This document shows, one piece after another, positions 51,724 through 59,816 of a stretch of DNA of 64,000 bases. Numbering within the stretch: the stretch's first letter is position 1; each line of letters starts with the position of its first letter. Made by a program: the position numbers and the translations under genes. The notes beneath the pieces are model-generated. The model made no database searches and had not been told where the DNA came from. It was given only the letters and a program-made list of their open reading frames with translations. The stretch is from an uncultured bacterium (GTDB taxonomy: Bacteria > Elusimicrobiota > Elusimicrobia > Elusimicrobiales > Elusimicrobiaceae), in NCBI GenBank assembly GCA_949291365.1, contig CASEVJ010000009.1:39234-103233 (forward strand). The letters run 5' to 3'.

Positions 51724-52015
51724 AAAACCTCCTTGTCAGGTATGGCTTTATTATAAATAAAAAATGAAGCAAAGGAGTGTATTTGTTTGGACTAGAGAGA
51801 AGAAAAAGAGGCACCCTTCTGATGGGGGCAGTTTAGAAAGAAGAGAAGATTCCCTCACTATTTTACATGAACATACTCTATAGTATCTAAATTATCGGAA
51901 TACAAAATATGAAGAGGGCAATTTAACAAGTGTGTTGGAAGCTTATCAAAAATTATTGTAGCTGATTTTAGCTGTGCTACATGTTATCGCTGGGAAAATA
52001 CAGTGCACGATTAAT

Positions 52016-52093
52016 TGGGGTGGATGACGAGATTTGAACCCGCGACCTCCGGTTCCACAGACCGGCGCTCTAACCAGCTGAGCTACATCCACC
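52016..52093 (-). tRNA. tRNA-His (anticodon GTG)
   Basis: On the minus strand the gene folds as a full cloverleaf: acceptor GTGGATG/CATCCAC (52086-52092 and 52020-52026), the extra G-1 (52093) pairing with C73 (52019) that is the identity element of tRNA-His, D-arm AGCTCAGCTGGTTAGAGC, anticodon loop CTGTGGA (GTG), T-arm GCGGGTTCAAATCTCG, and an encoded CCA (52018-52016). The flanking 200-300 bp on each side hold no recognisable gene. Confidence 0.97.
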
Positions 52094-52272
52094 ATAAAAT
52101 GATTGATATATTTTTATTTTACTATTTTTAGTTTTCTTTAGGCAAATACGCTCTCCTTATCAGCGTCTGCAGTATGCCAGATGTGGGTGGAGAGAATAGT
52201 TGCCAGGGGGCAAATAGTTTAATCCCGGGGTTTTTTATCCCTGCTGGGCAGGCCGGGGCGTTTTATGGTCTG

Positions 52273-54519
52273 TTAGCGTGAGGGCACATCTGCGGCGGGT
52301 TCCTCGTTGTGATTAGGGAAAAATTGGGCCGCGGGGGTCGGTGCTCCGGCTAGGGGGCCCGTCCACCAGGGCGCGCCCAGTTGGCGGAGCAATTTTAACT
52401 GATTTTCCTTTTCCACTCCGTCAAACACCAGGTGAATGTTTAATTTATGTCCCAGGTCAATAAACGCCTGCAAAATGGGGATTGTCTTGGGGTTATCATC
52501 TAAATCCCGGATAAATTCTTTCTCCATAATAACCATATCCAGCGGCAGGGTTTGCAGCAAATCCAGAGAGATGGTGCCCCGGCCGAAGTGATTGAGCGCC
52601 AGCTTGAACCCTTCTTTATGCAGCCGCTCGGCCAATTGGCGCAGCAGGGGAATGTCGGCTGGATTGGTCAGGGTAGTTACGAGCAAAATGATGTCCTTTG
52701 CTGATACTTCATACTGTTTGGTCAGCTGGGAAAGTACCGATGAAAAATAAGGACTGCGCAAGCTGGCCGCAGAAAGGTTCAGCGCGATAGGTACCGCATT
52801 GACATTTTGTTTTTTCCATTGGTGCAAGGTGCGGCAGGCCTCTTCTGCCGTATAAGTGTCAAGCCGGGAAATAAATCCGTTTTTGGTAAATACAGAGAGA
52901 AATAATTCTGTATCTATAGGCGGCTGGTTTGGGGGCGTCCAAGTAATATACTGTTTGGCGGCGGCGGGTGCGCCGTCGATGGTGCGTATAGGGGAAAGCA
53001 ACAGCGCAAATTCCCGGCGGGAGAGGGCGTCTTCCATTTCATTTTCAATGGTCTGCTCTTGTAATAAGCGTTTGCGCAGGGCGTCATCATAAAATCCGAT
53101 AATATCGTCGTAATTACCCTTGATGGTATCTTTGGCCAACACCGCCCGCAGGAATAAATCAGAAGGGGTAAGCGTGCTATCTGTTACCGGGCAAACCCCA
53201 AATGACAAAATCAGCTGCAGGCGCTCTTTTGCGGCGGCCTGAAAATGGACGATTTTTTCATTGATTAGCTCTAATCGGTTTTTGAGTTGTTCCGGCTCCG
53301 TCATGTACAGCAGTAAGGCAAAGATATCGGCCTGTACGCGGCAGAACAATTCACTCGCTTTTAAATCTTCCGTCAATACGGTGCCAATATAGCGCAGCAG
53401 ATCATTAGCCCGGTCGTATCCCAGCCGGTCATTGACCACTTTGAATTTATTGATGTCAAAAACGACAAACGCATATTTGTCCTGCGTTTGACTGATTACG
53501 TCTGCCATATCCTGGCGCATTTTGGCCCAGTTGGGGTGATTGAGCACGGGGTCTATATACGCGGCTTGGTACAGTTTCTCATGATTTTGTTTATTTTGAC
53601 GATAGATATAAAACAGCAAAAATACAAAGACCAAAAAACCCGTTCCGCATAAAATCAGCGAAAGCCACAGCAGGTTTTTCGTTTTCTGGACGGCCACCTG
53701 TTCCGGCACGACGGAGAGAAAGTACCAGTCATTAATGCCCACCGGCAAATAACTTACATACAGCCAGCCCTCTCCGGGGCGGAAGAAGCGCACTGTTCCG
53801 CTGCGTCCTTCCTGCATGGCTTTGCGCATAGCGCCGTCGCGGTCTAATTGGCGGTTCCATTCAGATTGAAAAATATTATTTTGGCTGGGATCTGTTCGGG
53901 AAGCGGAAGAGACAGCCACTTTATCCCCATTGGATTTAATAATCAAAGAGTATCCCTTTCCCTGGAAACTGTCCGAGGCAATCAGCTTGCCGTACATATC
54001 GGTAGGATGTGCCGCAATAAGCACGCCGCGTATTTGTTTTTCAGGTGATAATACGGGCACGGACAGGATAATGGCTTTGCCTTGGTCTACAGCATCTGTC
54101 AGCGGATCGGAAACGGACGGAATGCCTTTCATTCCTTTTTGAAAGTAATCCCGGTGTTCCAAATTAATCAAAAATCCGTCGCTTAAATAAGCCACGCCGT
54201 TAGGCAAAATAAAAGCCATGCGCTTAAATTCGTTTTGGCGGGTTTCTTCCCGCAGCAGATCCGCCCACGGTTTATTTTCCAAATTTTTATAAGTGGAAAT
54301 AGCTGCTGCCGCAGATTGCAGAGAGCTGACGTCCCCTTTAATCTGGGTATTTAAAATATGCACTCCCTGTGCAGCCACTTCATTTAAGTAGGAAATCAGC
54401 TCCTCATGCAACGCTGATTTTAAGTGGTGTACATATAAAAACAGTCCGGCACCAGATACTAATACACAGGCAGATAAAACTCCCAAAGTGCGCAAGACAG
54501 ATTTGGAAATTTTAGTCAT
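52273..54519 (-). CDS. membrane protein with degenerate GGDEF and degenerate EAL domains
   Basis: 748 aa from the ATG at 54519 (GGGGGAAATGAA before it); an upstream in-frame start would add 18 residues from the leader. TM1 (about 9-29), Cache-type periplasmic sensor (about 40-270), TM2 (about 284-307), GGDEF (about 325-480) and EAL (about 490-740). The GGDEF site is 'RVQADIF', although 'FDINKFKVVND' is kept. In the EAL domain every signature is altered: EAL reads 'AAAKQYITW', DDFG reads 'LNHFGRG', ELTE reads 'LVTTLTN', and AEGVET reads 'FDGVEKE'. It is neither a cyclase nor a phosphodiesterase by known rules; it may bind c-di-GMP or act through protein contacts. It is a paralogue of the protein at 42.6-44.9 kb. 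Confidence 0.9.
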   Translation of the reverse strand: MTKISKSVLRTLGVLSACVLVSGAGLFLYVHHLKSALHEELISYLNEVAAQGVHILNTQIKGDVSSLQSAAAAISTYKNLENKPWADLLREETRQNEFKRMAFILPNGVAYLSDGFLINLEHRDYFQKGMKGIPSVSDPLTDAVDQGKAIILSVPVLSPEKQIRGVLIAAHPTDMYGKLIASDSFQGKGYSLIIKSNGDKVAVSSASRTDPSQNNIFQSEWNRQLDRDGAMRKAMQEGRSGTVRFFRPGEGWLYVSYLPVGINDWYFLSVVPEQVAVQKTKNLLWLSLILCGTGFLVFVFLLFYIYRQNKQNHEKLYQAAYIDPVLNHPNWAKMRQDMADVISQTQDKYAFVVFDINKFKVVNDRLGYDRANDLLRYIGTVLTEDLKASELFCRVQADIFALLLYMTEPEQLKNRLELINEKIVHFQAAAKERLQLILSFGVCPVTDSTLTPSDLFLRAVLAKDTIKGNYDDIIGFYDDALRKRLLQEQTIENEMEDALSRREFALLLSPIRTIDGAPAAAKQYITWTPPNQPPIDTELFLSVFTKNGFISRLDTYTAEEACRTLHQWKKQNVNAVPIALNLSAASLRSPYFSSVLSQLTKQYEVSAKDIILLVTTLTNPADIPLLRQLAERLHKEGFKLALNHFGRGTISLDLLQTLPLDMVIMEKEFIRDLDDNPKTIPILQAFIDLGHKLNIHLVFDGVEKENQLKLLRQLGAPWWTGPLAGAPTPAAQFFPNHNEEPAADVPSR

Positions 54520-54789
54520 TTCATTTCCCCCAATATATAACCCCTCTACAGCATACCACAAAGAAAGCCCCAAGTAAAGGGCTCAAAAGGAATAGAAACC
54601 TAGCGGTTGTGCTCACCCACTAACCCATGCACCGCCGGAAGGGGTACACTCCTTTGGAAAGGCGGTTTTCCTATGCGGGAGGTTCTTTTCTGTTTAGAAG
54701 GAGCGGGGAAGGTGTATCGGCAAATAGGGTTTGGAGGCCATAAGCGTCTGGAGCCACGGAGCGCCAGATAGGGTTTGTGCGGACGTAGT
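54520..54789. other. intergenic sequence, nothing recognised
   Basis: About 270 bp between two minus-strand genes. Short frames exist on both strands but none has a start signal or protein character. A small GAGCCC/GGGCTC-like repeat occurs near 54570. Confidence 0.35.
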
Positions 54790-54819
54790 AAAAACGCCCC
54801 GCTTTTTAGCGGGGCGTTT
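54790..54819 (-). terminator. intrinsic terminator of sdaA-nitroreductase
   Basis: AAACGCCCCGCT/AGCGGGGCGTTT (54792-54803, 54808-54819); on the minus strand it is followed by TT. Confidence 0.85.
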
Positions 54820-54831
54820 GGGAAAGAAGAG

Positions 54832-55341
54832 TTACCATTTTTCGTAATGCACTTTGGCCGGGTCAAAGCGGTCTACGTCTTCTTTTTTCTCGTCTGGATA
54901 ACCCAGGGCAATAATATTAAACGGCTTGACGTGGGCGGGCAGAGCCAATACATTGGCGACGGCGTCCATACGCTCTTGGGTGGGATATACACCCAACCAA
55001 ACGGAACCCAGCCCCATATCCGTAGCGGCCAGCAGGATATTTTGCGTAGCGGCCCCGCAGTCTCCGGGCCAATAGCCGGCGGCGGTTTCCCGTTGAGTAT
55101 CGCCGCAGACGATAATGGCGCAGTCGGCGGTGGATAGCATTTGGGCATAGGGATGTGCTTTCATCAGTTTAGTAAGTCCCGCCCGGTCGCGCACCACGAC
55201 AAAATCCCATTCCTGGGCATTGCGGGCGGTCGGGGCCAGCATGGCGGCCTGGAGCAAGGTTTCTATCTGTTGTTGAGATAGTGGCTTGTTGGTGAATTTG
55301 CGTATGGAACGTCTTTTGGTAATAGTTTGCAGTGTTTGCAT
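54832..55341 (-). CDS. nitroreductase-family flavoprotein
   Basis: 169 aa. FMN-binding N-terminus 'TITKRRSIRKFTNKPLS' with 'LLQAAMLAPTARNAQEW' and the C-terminal loop 'GLGSVWLGVYPTQERM' plus 'VKPFNIIALGYPDEKKE' are typical of the short nitroreductase/NADH-flavin oxidoreductase family. Physiological substrate unknown. It follows sdaA with only 3 nt between (start at 55341, sdaA stop at 55345), so the two are cotranscribed; a metabolic link is not evident. Confidence 0.9.
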   Translation of the reverse strand: MQTLQTITKRRSIRKFTNKPLSQQQIETLLQAAMLAPTARNAQEWDFVVVRDRAGLTKLMKAHPYAQMLSTADCAIIVCGDTQRETAAGYWPGDCGAATQNILLAATDMGLGSVWLGVYPTQERMDAVANVLALPAHVKPFNIIALGYPDEKKEDVDRFDPAKVHYEKW

Positions 55342-55344
55342 AGA

Positions 55345-56556
55345 TTATTCCCCTTTGTGTAAGTGAAAAAACCGCGCCAGCCCGCCTTGGGCGGTTTCGC
55401 GGTAGGCCTGATTCATGTCTTTGCCGGTTTGCATCATGGTGGCTAACACATCGTCGTAAGAAACGCGGTTGTGTCCGTCAGACATCAAGGCATAGGTGGC
55501 GCAGTCTAAAGCGCGTGAAGCGGCCAGTGCGTTGCGTTCAATACACGGGATTTGCACCAGTCCGTCCACCGGGTCACAGGTAAGCCCCAGGTGGTGCTCC
55601 AGCCCCATTTCGGCGGAGTATTCAATACGTTTGTTGTCTCCTCCTTCTAGCTGGCAGGTGGCGGCAGCCGCCATGGCGCAGGCCACCCCTACTTCTCCCT
55701 GGCAGCCCACCTCCGCCCCGGAAATAGACGCATTGGCTTTGGCCATATTGCCAAACAAGCTGGCCGTAGCCAGAGCGCGGATAATGGTATTGTCTTCAAA
55801 TTCACAAATTTCCTGTATCAGCCGGCACACGGCGGGCACCACCCCACAGGAGCCGCAGGTGGGGGCCGTAACCACGATACCGCCGGAGGCATTTTCTTCG
55901 GCGCAGGCCAGCGCGTAGGCAAAAAGGTTGTTCATGCGGCGCAGGTACTGGGGGGAATTTTCCGCTTTATACAGGTAGCGCTGGGCTTTGCGCTCTAAAT
56001 TGAGCGAGCCGGGCAGCACCCCACGTTTGGACAAGCCGCGCTTCATGGTCTCTTTCATGGTCAGCCACACTTCGGTCAGGTAATCCCAGATGTCAGCGCC
56101 TTCGCATTCTTCCACATATTCCCACAGCAGCATGCGTTTGTCGGAGGTATACTGCAAAATTTCATTCATGGATTTATGCGGATAAATGTTGTTTAATTCT
56201 TTGCCTAATGTTTCATCATCGCGTATGGCTCCGCCGCCAATGCTGTAAATGGTGTACTGCCCAATTACATGTCCAGCTTGGTCAAGCGCTTGAAAGGTGA
56301 GCGCGTTGGGATGTTTTTTGACTACGGTCTCATTGTCAAAAATGATGTCCACCGGTTTGGGATAAAAAGCTTCGCGCAGCGTAAAGTCGGTCAAGTGGCC
56401 TTTGCCCGTGGCTGCCAAAGAGCCGTACAGCGTGGCGCGGAAAGAAGATGCCTGCGCAAAACGGCGGTTGAACTGGTCGGCGGCTTTGCGCGGGCCCATG
56501 GTGTGGCTGCTGGACGGACCGCAGCCGATTTTGTAAAGTTCCCGTAATGTTTCCAT
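55345..56556 (-). CDS. sdaA: L-serine dehydratase, iron-sulfur dependent, single-chain
   Basis: 403 aa, a compact form of the ~450-residue enzyme that deaminates serine to pyruvate. The N-terminal beta domain begins 'LYKIGCGPSSSHTMGPRKAA'; the alpha domain has the cluster Cys in 'APTCGSCGVVPAVC' and in 'LTCDPVDGLVQIPCIERNA'. It is oxygen-sensitive in the family, as fits an anaerobe. GGGGG lies about 13 nt before the ATG. Divergent from mntP with only 39 bp between the starts. Confidence 0.93.
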   Translation of the reverse strand: METLRELYKIGCGPSSSHTMGPRKAADQFNRRFAQASSFRATLYGSLAATGKGHLTDFTLREAFYPKPVDIIFDNETVVKKHPNALTFQALDQAGHVIGQYTIYSIGGGAIRDDETLGKELNNIYPHKSMNEILQYTSDKRMLLWEYVEECEGADIWDYLTEVWLTMKETMKRGLSKRGVLPGSLNLERKAQRYLYKAENSPQYLRRMNNLFAYALACAEENASGGIVVTAPTCGSCGVVPAVCRLIQEICEFEDNTIIRALATASLFGNMAKANASISGAEVGCQGEVGVACAMAAAATCQLEGGDNKRIEYSAEMGLEHHLGLTCDPVDGLVQIPCIERNALAASRALDCATYALMSDGHNRVSYDDVLATMMQTGKDMNQAYRETAQGGLARFFHLHKGE

Positions 56557-56579
56557 ATTCTTGGTTTCCCCCTTAAAAA

Positions 56580-56588
56580 TGTTATCAT
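56580..56588 (+). promoter_or_regulatory. extended -10 element of mntP
   Basis: TGT-TATCAT ending 7 nt before the mntP ATG; TTGGTT (56561-56566) is a possible -35 at 16-nt spacing. There is no SD and no room for a manganese riboswitch leader. Confidence 0.5.
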
Positions 56589-56595
56589 AATTTAC

Positions 56596-57159
56596 ATGAA
56601 CATTCTATCTGCTTTATTGGTGGCGCTGGGGCTGTCTATGGACAATTTTGCCGTAACGCTGGCCTGCGGCTGTGCCGACTGCCGTATTCGGTACGGGCGC
56701 ACCTTTTGGGTCAGCGTCAGTTTCGCGGCGGCGCATGTAATTATGTTCTGCACTGGCTGGTGGGGCGGCGCAGAGCTGGGGCGGTGGATAGACCGGTTTG
56801 ACCATTGGATTGCTTTTGTGGTGCTGGTGTTTATCGGCGTCAAGATGGTAAAAGAGTCGTTTGAAACCAAAAAAGGGCCGGATTTGCAGCGCCTGGTATC
56901 CGTGCACAGTGTAGCTGCCGCAGCGGTGGCCACCAGTTTGGACGCATTACTGGTGGGCATGGCTTTGTCTTTGACGGCGGCGCCTTTTTGGCTGACGTTG
57001 TGTTTTATGGCGGGCTGCGTGTTTGTGACCAGCTATGCTGGCTTTTTTCTGGGGTGCTTTTTGGGAAGCCGTTTTGGCCGGCTGATGGAAGCGTTGGGCG
57101 GGATTGTGCTGGCTGGGGTGGGCACAAAAGTACTGCTTGCAGGGCTTGGAATTTGGTAA
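56596..57159 (+). CDS. mntP: manganese efflux pump MntP
   Basis: 187 aa, six membrane helices in two inverted halves. The first half has 'GLSMDNFAVTLACG' with the essential-type Asp16, the second 'TSLDALLVGMALSLT' with Asp116, the paired acidic signature of MntP. Exports Mn2+ to limit its toxicity. It starts 39 bp from the divergent sdaA start and 33 nt before a paralogous gene in the same direction. Confidence 0.92.
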   Translation: MNILSALLVALGLSMDNFAVTLACGCADCRIRYGRTFWVSVSFAAAHVIMFCTGWWGGAELGRWIDRFDHWIAFVVLVFIGVKMVKESFETKKGPDLQRLVSVHSVAAAAVATSLDALLVGMALSLTAAPFWLTLCFMAGCVFVTSYAGFFLGCFLGSRFGRLMEALGGIVLAGVGTKVLLAGLGIW

Positions 57160-57192
57160 TATAAAAACAGCTTGGACTGCAAAGGAGAGATT

Positions 57193-57750
57193 ATGGGCTT
57201 GATAGCGGTCATTATTATTTTCATTTGTTTGTGCACCGACCACTTGGTTACGGCGAACATGTCTGCCATGAATATGGAGCTGAAGACCAAGAGTGTCTTT
57301 TCCATTAAAGCGGGTTTTTATTTTGCCGGCTTTAATGCGTTGCTTTTCAGTGCTGGGTATTTGTTCAGCATCATTTTCTTCCGCGGCTATTTTGTCAATG
57401 CCAACAACTGGATTGCATTTGCCTTCCTGTTGCTGTTGGGGATTAAATGCATGCTGGAAACAATAGAAAAATCACCCAGCTTTAAAGAGAAAGAAGCCGA
57501 CGACACCAAAAAAATGGTGCGTGTGTCTGCCCTGGCGGCGGCGCCGTTTTTTCTGGTGGGGTATGCGCTGGAATTAATGGGGAAAGGGTGGTTTCCTCAA
57601 GTGCTGTTTTTGATTGTGATTACCTTTGCCATGACGGTGTTGGGCTTCCACCTGGGCACCAAAACGGCGCGCAATATCCGCGGTAAGAAAGCGGAGTTTG
57701 TAGCCGGGTTAATCTTGGTTATAATGGCTATCCGGCTGATTGTGCTGTAA
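57193..57750 (+). CDS. MntP-like membrane protein with altered second half
   Basis: 185 aa from the ATG at 57193 (AAAGGAG just upstream). Six helices, aligning over the whole length with the MntP encoded before it. Asp16 is kept in 'CTDHLVTANM' but Asn17 is His, and the second-half Asp is missing: 'LAAAPFFLVGYALELM' stands where MntP has 'SLDALLVGMAL'. It may pair with MntP as an asymmetric partner or carry another substrate; this is inference. A strong terminator ends the operon. Confidence 0.8.
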   Translation: MGLIAVIIIFICLCTDHLVTANMSAMNMELKTKSVFSIKAGFYFAGFNALLFSAGYLFSIIFFRGYFVNANNWIAFAFLLLLGIKCMLETIEKSPSFKEKEADDTKKMVRVSALAAAPFFLVGYALELMGKGWFPQVLFLIVITFAMTVLGFHLGTKTARNIRGKKAEFVAGLILVIMAIRLIVL

Positions 57751-57766
57751 TCGTCCGCCTGGTTTG

Positions 57767-57797
57767 AAAACCCGCGCCGAAAAGCGCGGGTTTTTTA
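57767..57797 (+). terminator. intrinsic terminator of the mntP operon
   Basis: AAAACCCGCGC-CGAAAA-GCGCGGGTTTT (57767-57794) followed by TT. Confidence 0.9.
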
Positions 57798-58036
57798 TGC
57801 GCTTAAAATTGCACCATAGCACAAGGCAGATTGTCGGAAAATTCCGCTTGGCAAGCAAAGAGCTGTCTAGGCAAAAACGATCCCAAAGAGTTAGTTCCCC
57901 GTGCGGGAGTTGTAATCTTTTACGGAGCGGGCCGGCCGTGGACAGACGCGGGCGGCGGGCTGGGCAAGAGGCGGGGGCAGAAAGAGCAGTAGAAGGGCCG
58001 TAATTTATTTTTTATGAGAGAGAACCGATGGATTTT
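57798..58036. other. intergenic sequence, no gene recognised
   Basis: The gap between the mntP operon and the next gene, ending in that gene's promoter. No terminator, RNA or credible frame apart from spurious ones. Confidence 0.35.
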
Positions 58037-58044
58037 TGTAAAAT
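58037..58044 (+). promoter_or_regulatory. -10 element directly before the DUF1646-like gene
   Basis: TG-TAAAAT, hexamer ending exactly 6 nt before the ATG at 58051; the gap AAAACC contains no SD. Confidence 0.5.
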
Positions 58045-58050
58045 AAAACC

Positions 58051-59100
58051 ATGGAAATTTCAATACTGACCCAAATTTTGCTCGGTCTGGTGGTGGTAAA
58101 TTTACTAGTATGGCCGCTGGTATCCAAATGGGTGGAAAACCATTTGGAAATATTCCTGCTGCTGGTGGGTGCGGCGGCGGTGACAATCAGCGGCGGCTGG
58201 AGCAAAGAATTTGTTTATCAAACGCTCAACGCCCCTGTAAACGTGGCGTTTATTGTGTTGGTGGTCAGCATTATTTTTAACTATTATTCCCGCTATATTT
58301 TCCGCGTTTTGTTTATTTTATTTCGGTATTTTGAGCCCAAGTACAGCTTTGCGATTTTGGTGTTTCTGCTGGGTATGACTTCCAGCGTGTTCAGCGTCAC
58401 GGTGGCGGCGCTGATTTTGGCGGAAGTGCTGCAGGTGGTCAACTTGGAGCGCAGCCAAACGGTGCGCGTAACCGTCTATGCCTGCTATGCTATTGGCTTG
58501 GGGGCGGTGCTGTTGCCGTTGGCGGAGCCGCTGGGTTTGGTGATTTATAATGAATTGGCCGCTGGCCCGCATCAGGCGGATTTTTTCTTTATGCTGCAAC
58601 ACTTTTTTTGGTGGATTATGCCGGCCATTTTGCTGTTGGCTTTAGCAGCGGGCTATACATTGCGCGATGTAAATACCCAGGTGCAGCTGCATATCCGCGA
58701 AGACAAAGAAGACACCCGCTCCATGCTGCGCCGCACCTGGCATGTGTATTTGTTTGTGGCGGCTTTGCATTTAATCAGCACCGGGCTGCGCCCGTTTGCC
58801 CAGAGCACCATTGCGCATTTAAGCGGCAAGATTTTGTTTTGGGCCAATTCCGTCTCTGTCATTATAGACAATGCCACGCTGGCGGCTATTGAGGTAACGC
58901 CGGAAGTAACCCTGAATAATTTAATGTACATGGTCATTGGGCTGGCGGCCTTTGGCAGTATGCTGGTGCAGGGCAATTTGCCCAATATTGTGGCGGCGGA
59001 AAAGCTGGGCATCAAAAGCCGCGAATGGGCCCGCGTAGCCGTGCCGGCCGGGCTGACGCTGATGGGCGGCTATTTTATTGCGCTGTGGGTGGTGCTGTAG
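58051..59100 (+). CDS. DUF1646-family integral membrane protein, putative ion transporter
   Basis: 349 aa with about nine or ten hydrophobic helices. Conserved-looking polar spots within helices are 'GMTSSVFSVTVAALILAE', 'LGAVLLPLAEPLGLV', 'NSVSVIIDNATLAAIEV' and 'SMLVQGNLPNIVAAEKL'. The last two repeat the 'D/N-N-P/T' style re-entrant signatures of the ion-transporter superfamily (NhaD/ArsB-like). Identification as DUF1646 is from recall of the family pattern; a cation or anion substrate is not known. Single gene; lacks an SD and is probably leaderless. Confidence 0.75.
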   Translation: MEISILTQILLGLVVVNLLVWPLVSKWVENHLEIFLLLVGAAAVTISGGWSKEFVYQTLNAPVNVAFIVLVVSIIFNYYSRYIFRVLFILFRYFEPKYSFAILVFLLGMTSSVFSVTVAALILAEVLQVVNLERSQTVRVTVYACYAIGLGAVLLPLAEPLGLVIYNELAAGPHQADFFFMLQHFFWWIMPAILLLALAAGYTLRDVNTQVQLHIREDKEDTRSMLRRTWHVYLFVAALHLISTGLRPFAQSTIAHLSGKILFWANSVSVIIDNATLAAIEVTPEVTLNNLMYMVIGLAAFGSMLVQGNLPNIVAAEKLGIKSREWARVAVPAGLTLMGGYFIALWVVL

Positions 59101-59187
59101 TTTGAAAAGCAGTTGTGCAGCCAGCACGGCTGCAAAAGCCCCGGCCCGGCGGTCTTTGTTCTTCTTGGGCAGCCGGCGCGCAGCGCG

Positions 59188-59216
59188 TTGACAGCATGCA
59201 CCGCTCTTACTATAAT
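59188..59216 (+). promoter_or_regulatory. consensus sigma-70 promoter of the hydrogenase operon
   Basis: TTGACA (59188-59193), 17-nt spacer, TATAAT (59211-59216): both hexamers are perfect consensus, the only such case I found in the window. Transcription should start near 59223, leaving a ~110-nt leader before hydC. A second, weaker -10-like TACAAT lies at 59314-59319. Confidence 0.85.
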
Positions 59217-59238
59217 AGGGGAGTAAGGCAACCTAATC

Positions 59239-59259
59239 ATGTTTCAATTTTTACCGTAG
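59239..59259 (+). promoter_or_regulatory. possible six-residue leader peptide in the hydrogenase operon leader
   Basis: ATG TTT CAA TTT TTA CCG TAG within the predicted leader; GGGGAG lies about 20 nt upstream, too far for good initiation. May be chance. Confidence 0.2.
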
Positions 59260-59333
59260 TGCGGCTGGCACGCTTCCCCGCGTGTGATAGGGCCGCTTGC
59301 AGTAATCTTGCAGTACAATTAACAGGAGACACC

Positions 59334-59816
59334 ATGACTGAAAAGTTCGCCCCCGTCGACAAGATACTTAAAGAGCACGGCTGCGACCCGGCCAAACTCA
59401 TCCCCATATTACAGCAGGTGCAGGATTTGTACCGCTATTTGCCCGAAGACGTAATGCGCCATATCGCCGATAAGCTGGAGATTTCTCCGGCCCGCGTCTT
59501 TGGCGTGGCCACTTTTTTTGCGCATTTTGCCATTACGCCCAAAGGCAAACACATTATTAAAGTGTGCAACGGTACCGCCTGCCATGTAAAAGGTTCTTCT
59601 TTTGTCATTAATACCGTTAAAGACAAACTCAAACTCAAAGACGGCCAGGACACGACCGAAGACGGGCTCTTTACGCTTGAGTGTGTATCCTGCCTGGGGG
59701 CGTGCGGATTGGCGCCTGTAATGGTGATTGACGAAACGGTGCACGGGCAAATTACGCCGGCGCAGGCCGTGAAACTTATTGACGAAATTATCGCCGCGGA
59801 GGCCAAACATGCCTAA
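59334..59816 (+). CDS. hydC: [FeFe] hydrogenase subunit HydC/HndA (NuoE-like)
   Basis: 160 aa from the ATG at 59334 with AGGAG 7 nt before it; upstream in-frame codons are promoter DNA. Thioredoxin-like [2Fe-2S] protein with a helical N-terminus ('LIPILQQVQDLYRYLPEDV') and the four cluster Cys in 'KVCNGTACHVKG' and 'ECVSCLGACGLAP'. In NAD(P)-linked or electron-bifurcating [FeFe] hydrogenases this subunit passes electrons to the flavin subunit. First gene of hydCBA; overlaps hydB by 8 bp. Confidence 0.94.
   Translation: MTEKFAPVDKILKEHGCDPAKLIPILQQVQDLYRYLPEDVMRHIADKLEISPARVFGVATFFAHFAITPKGKHIIKVCNGTACHVKGSSFVINTVKDKLKLKDGQDTTEDGLFTLECVSCLGACGLAPVMVIDETVHGQITPAQAVKLIDEIIAAEAKHA

Noticed and set aside
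54600..54866. 88-codon minus-strand frame after the degenerate GGDEF/EAL gene region
   Set aside because: Runs through the sdaA-nitroreductase terminator; Pro/Arg-rich, no SD.
56557..56595. Possible manganese riboswitch before mntP
   Set aside because: Only 39 bp separate the divergent sdaA and mntP starts and the -10 box takes up part of it, so no aptamer fits.
59115..59333. N-terminal extension of hydC
   Set aside because: The in-frame codons overlap the consensus promoter; ATG 59334 has a good SD and the family-typical start.
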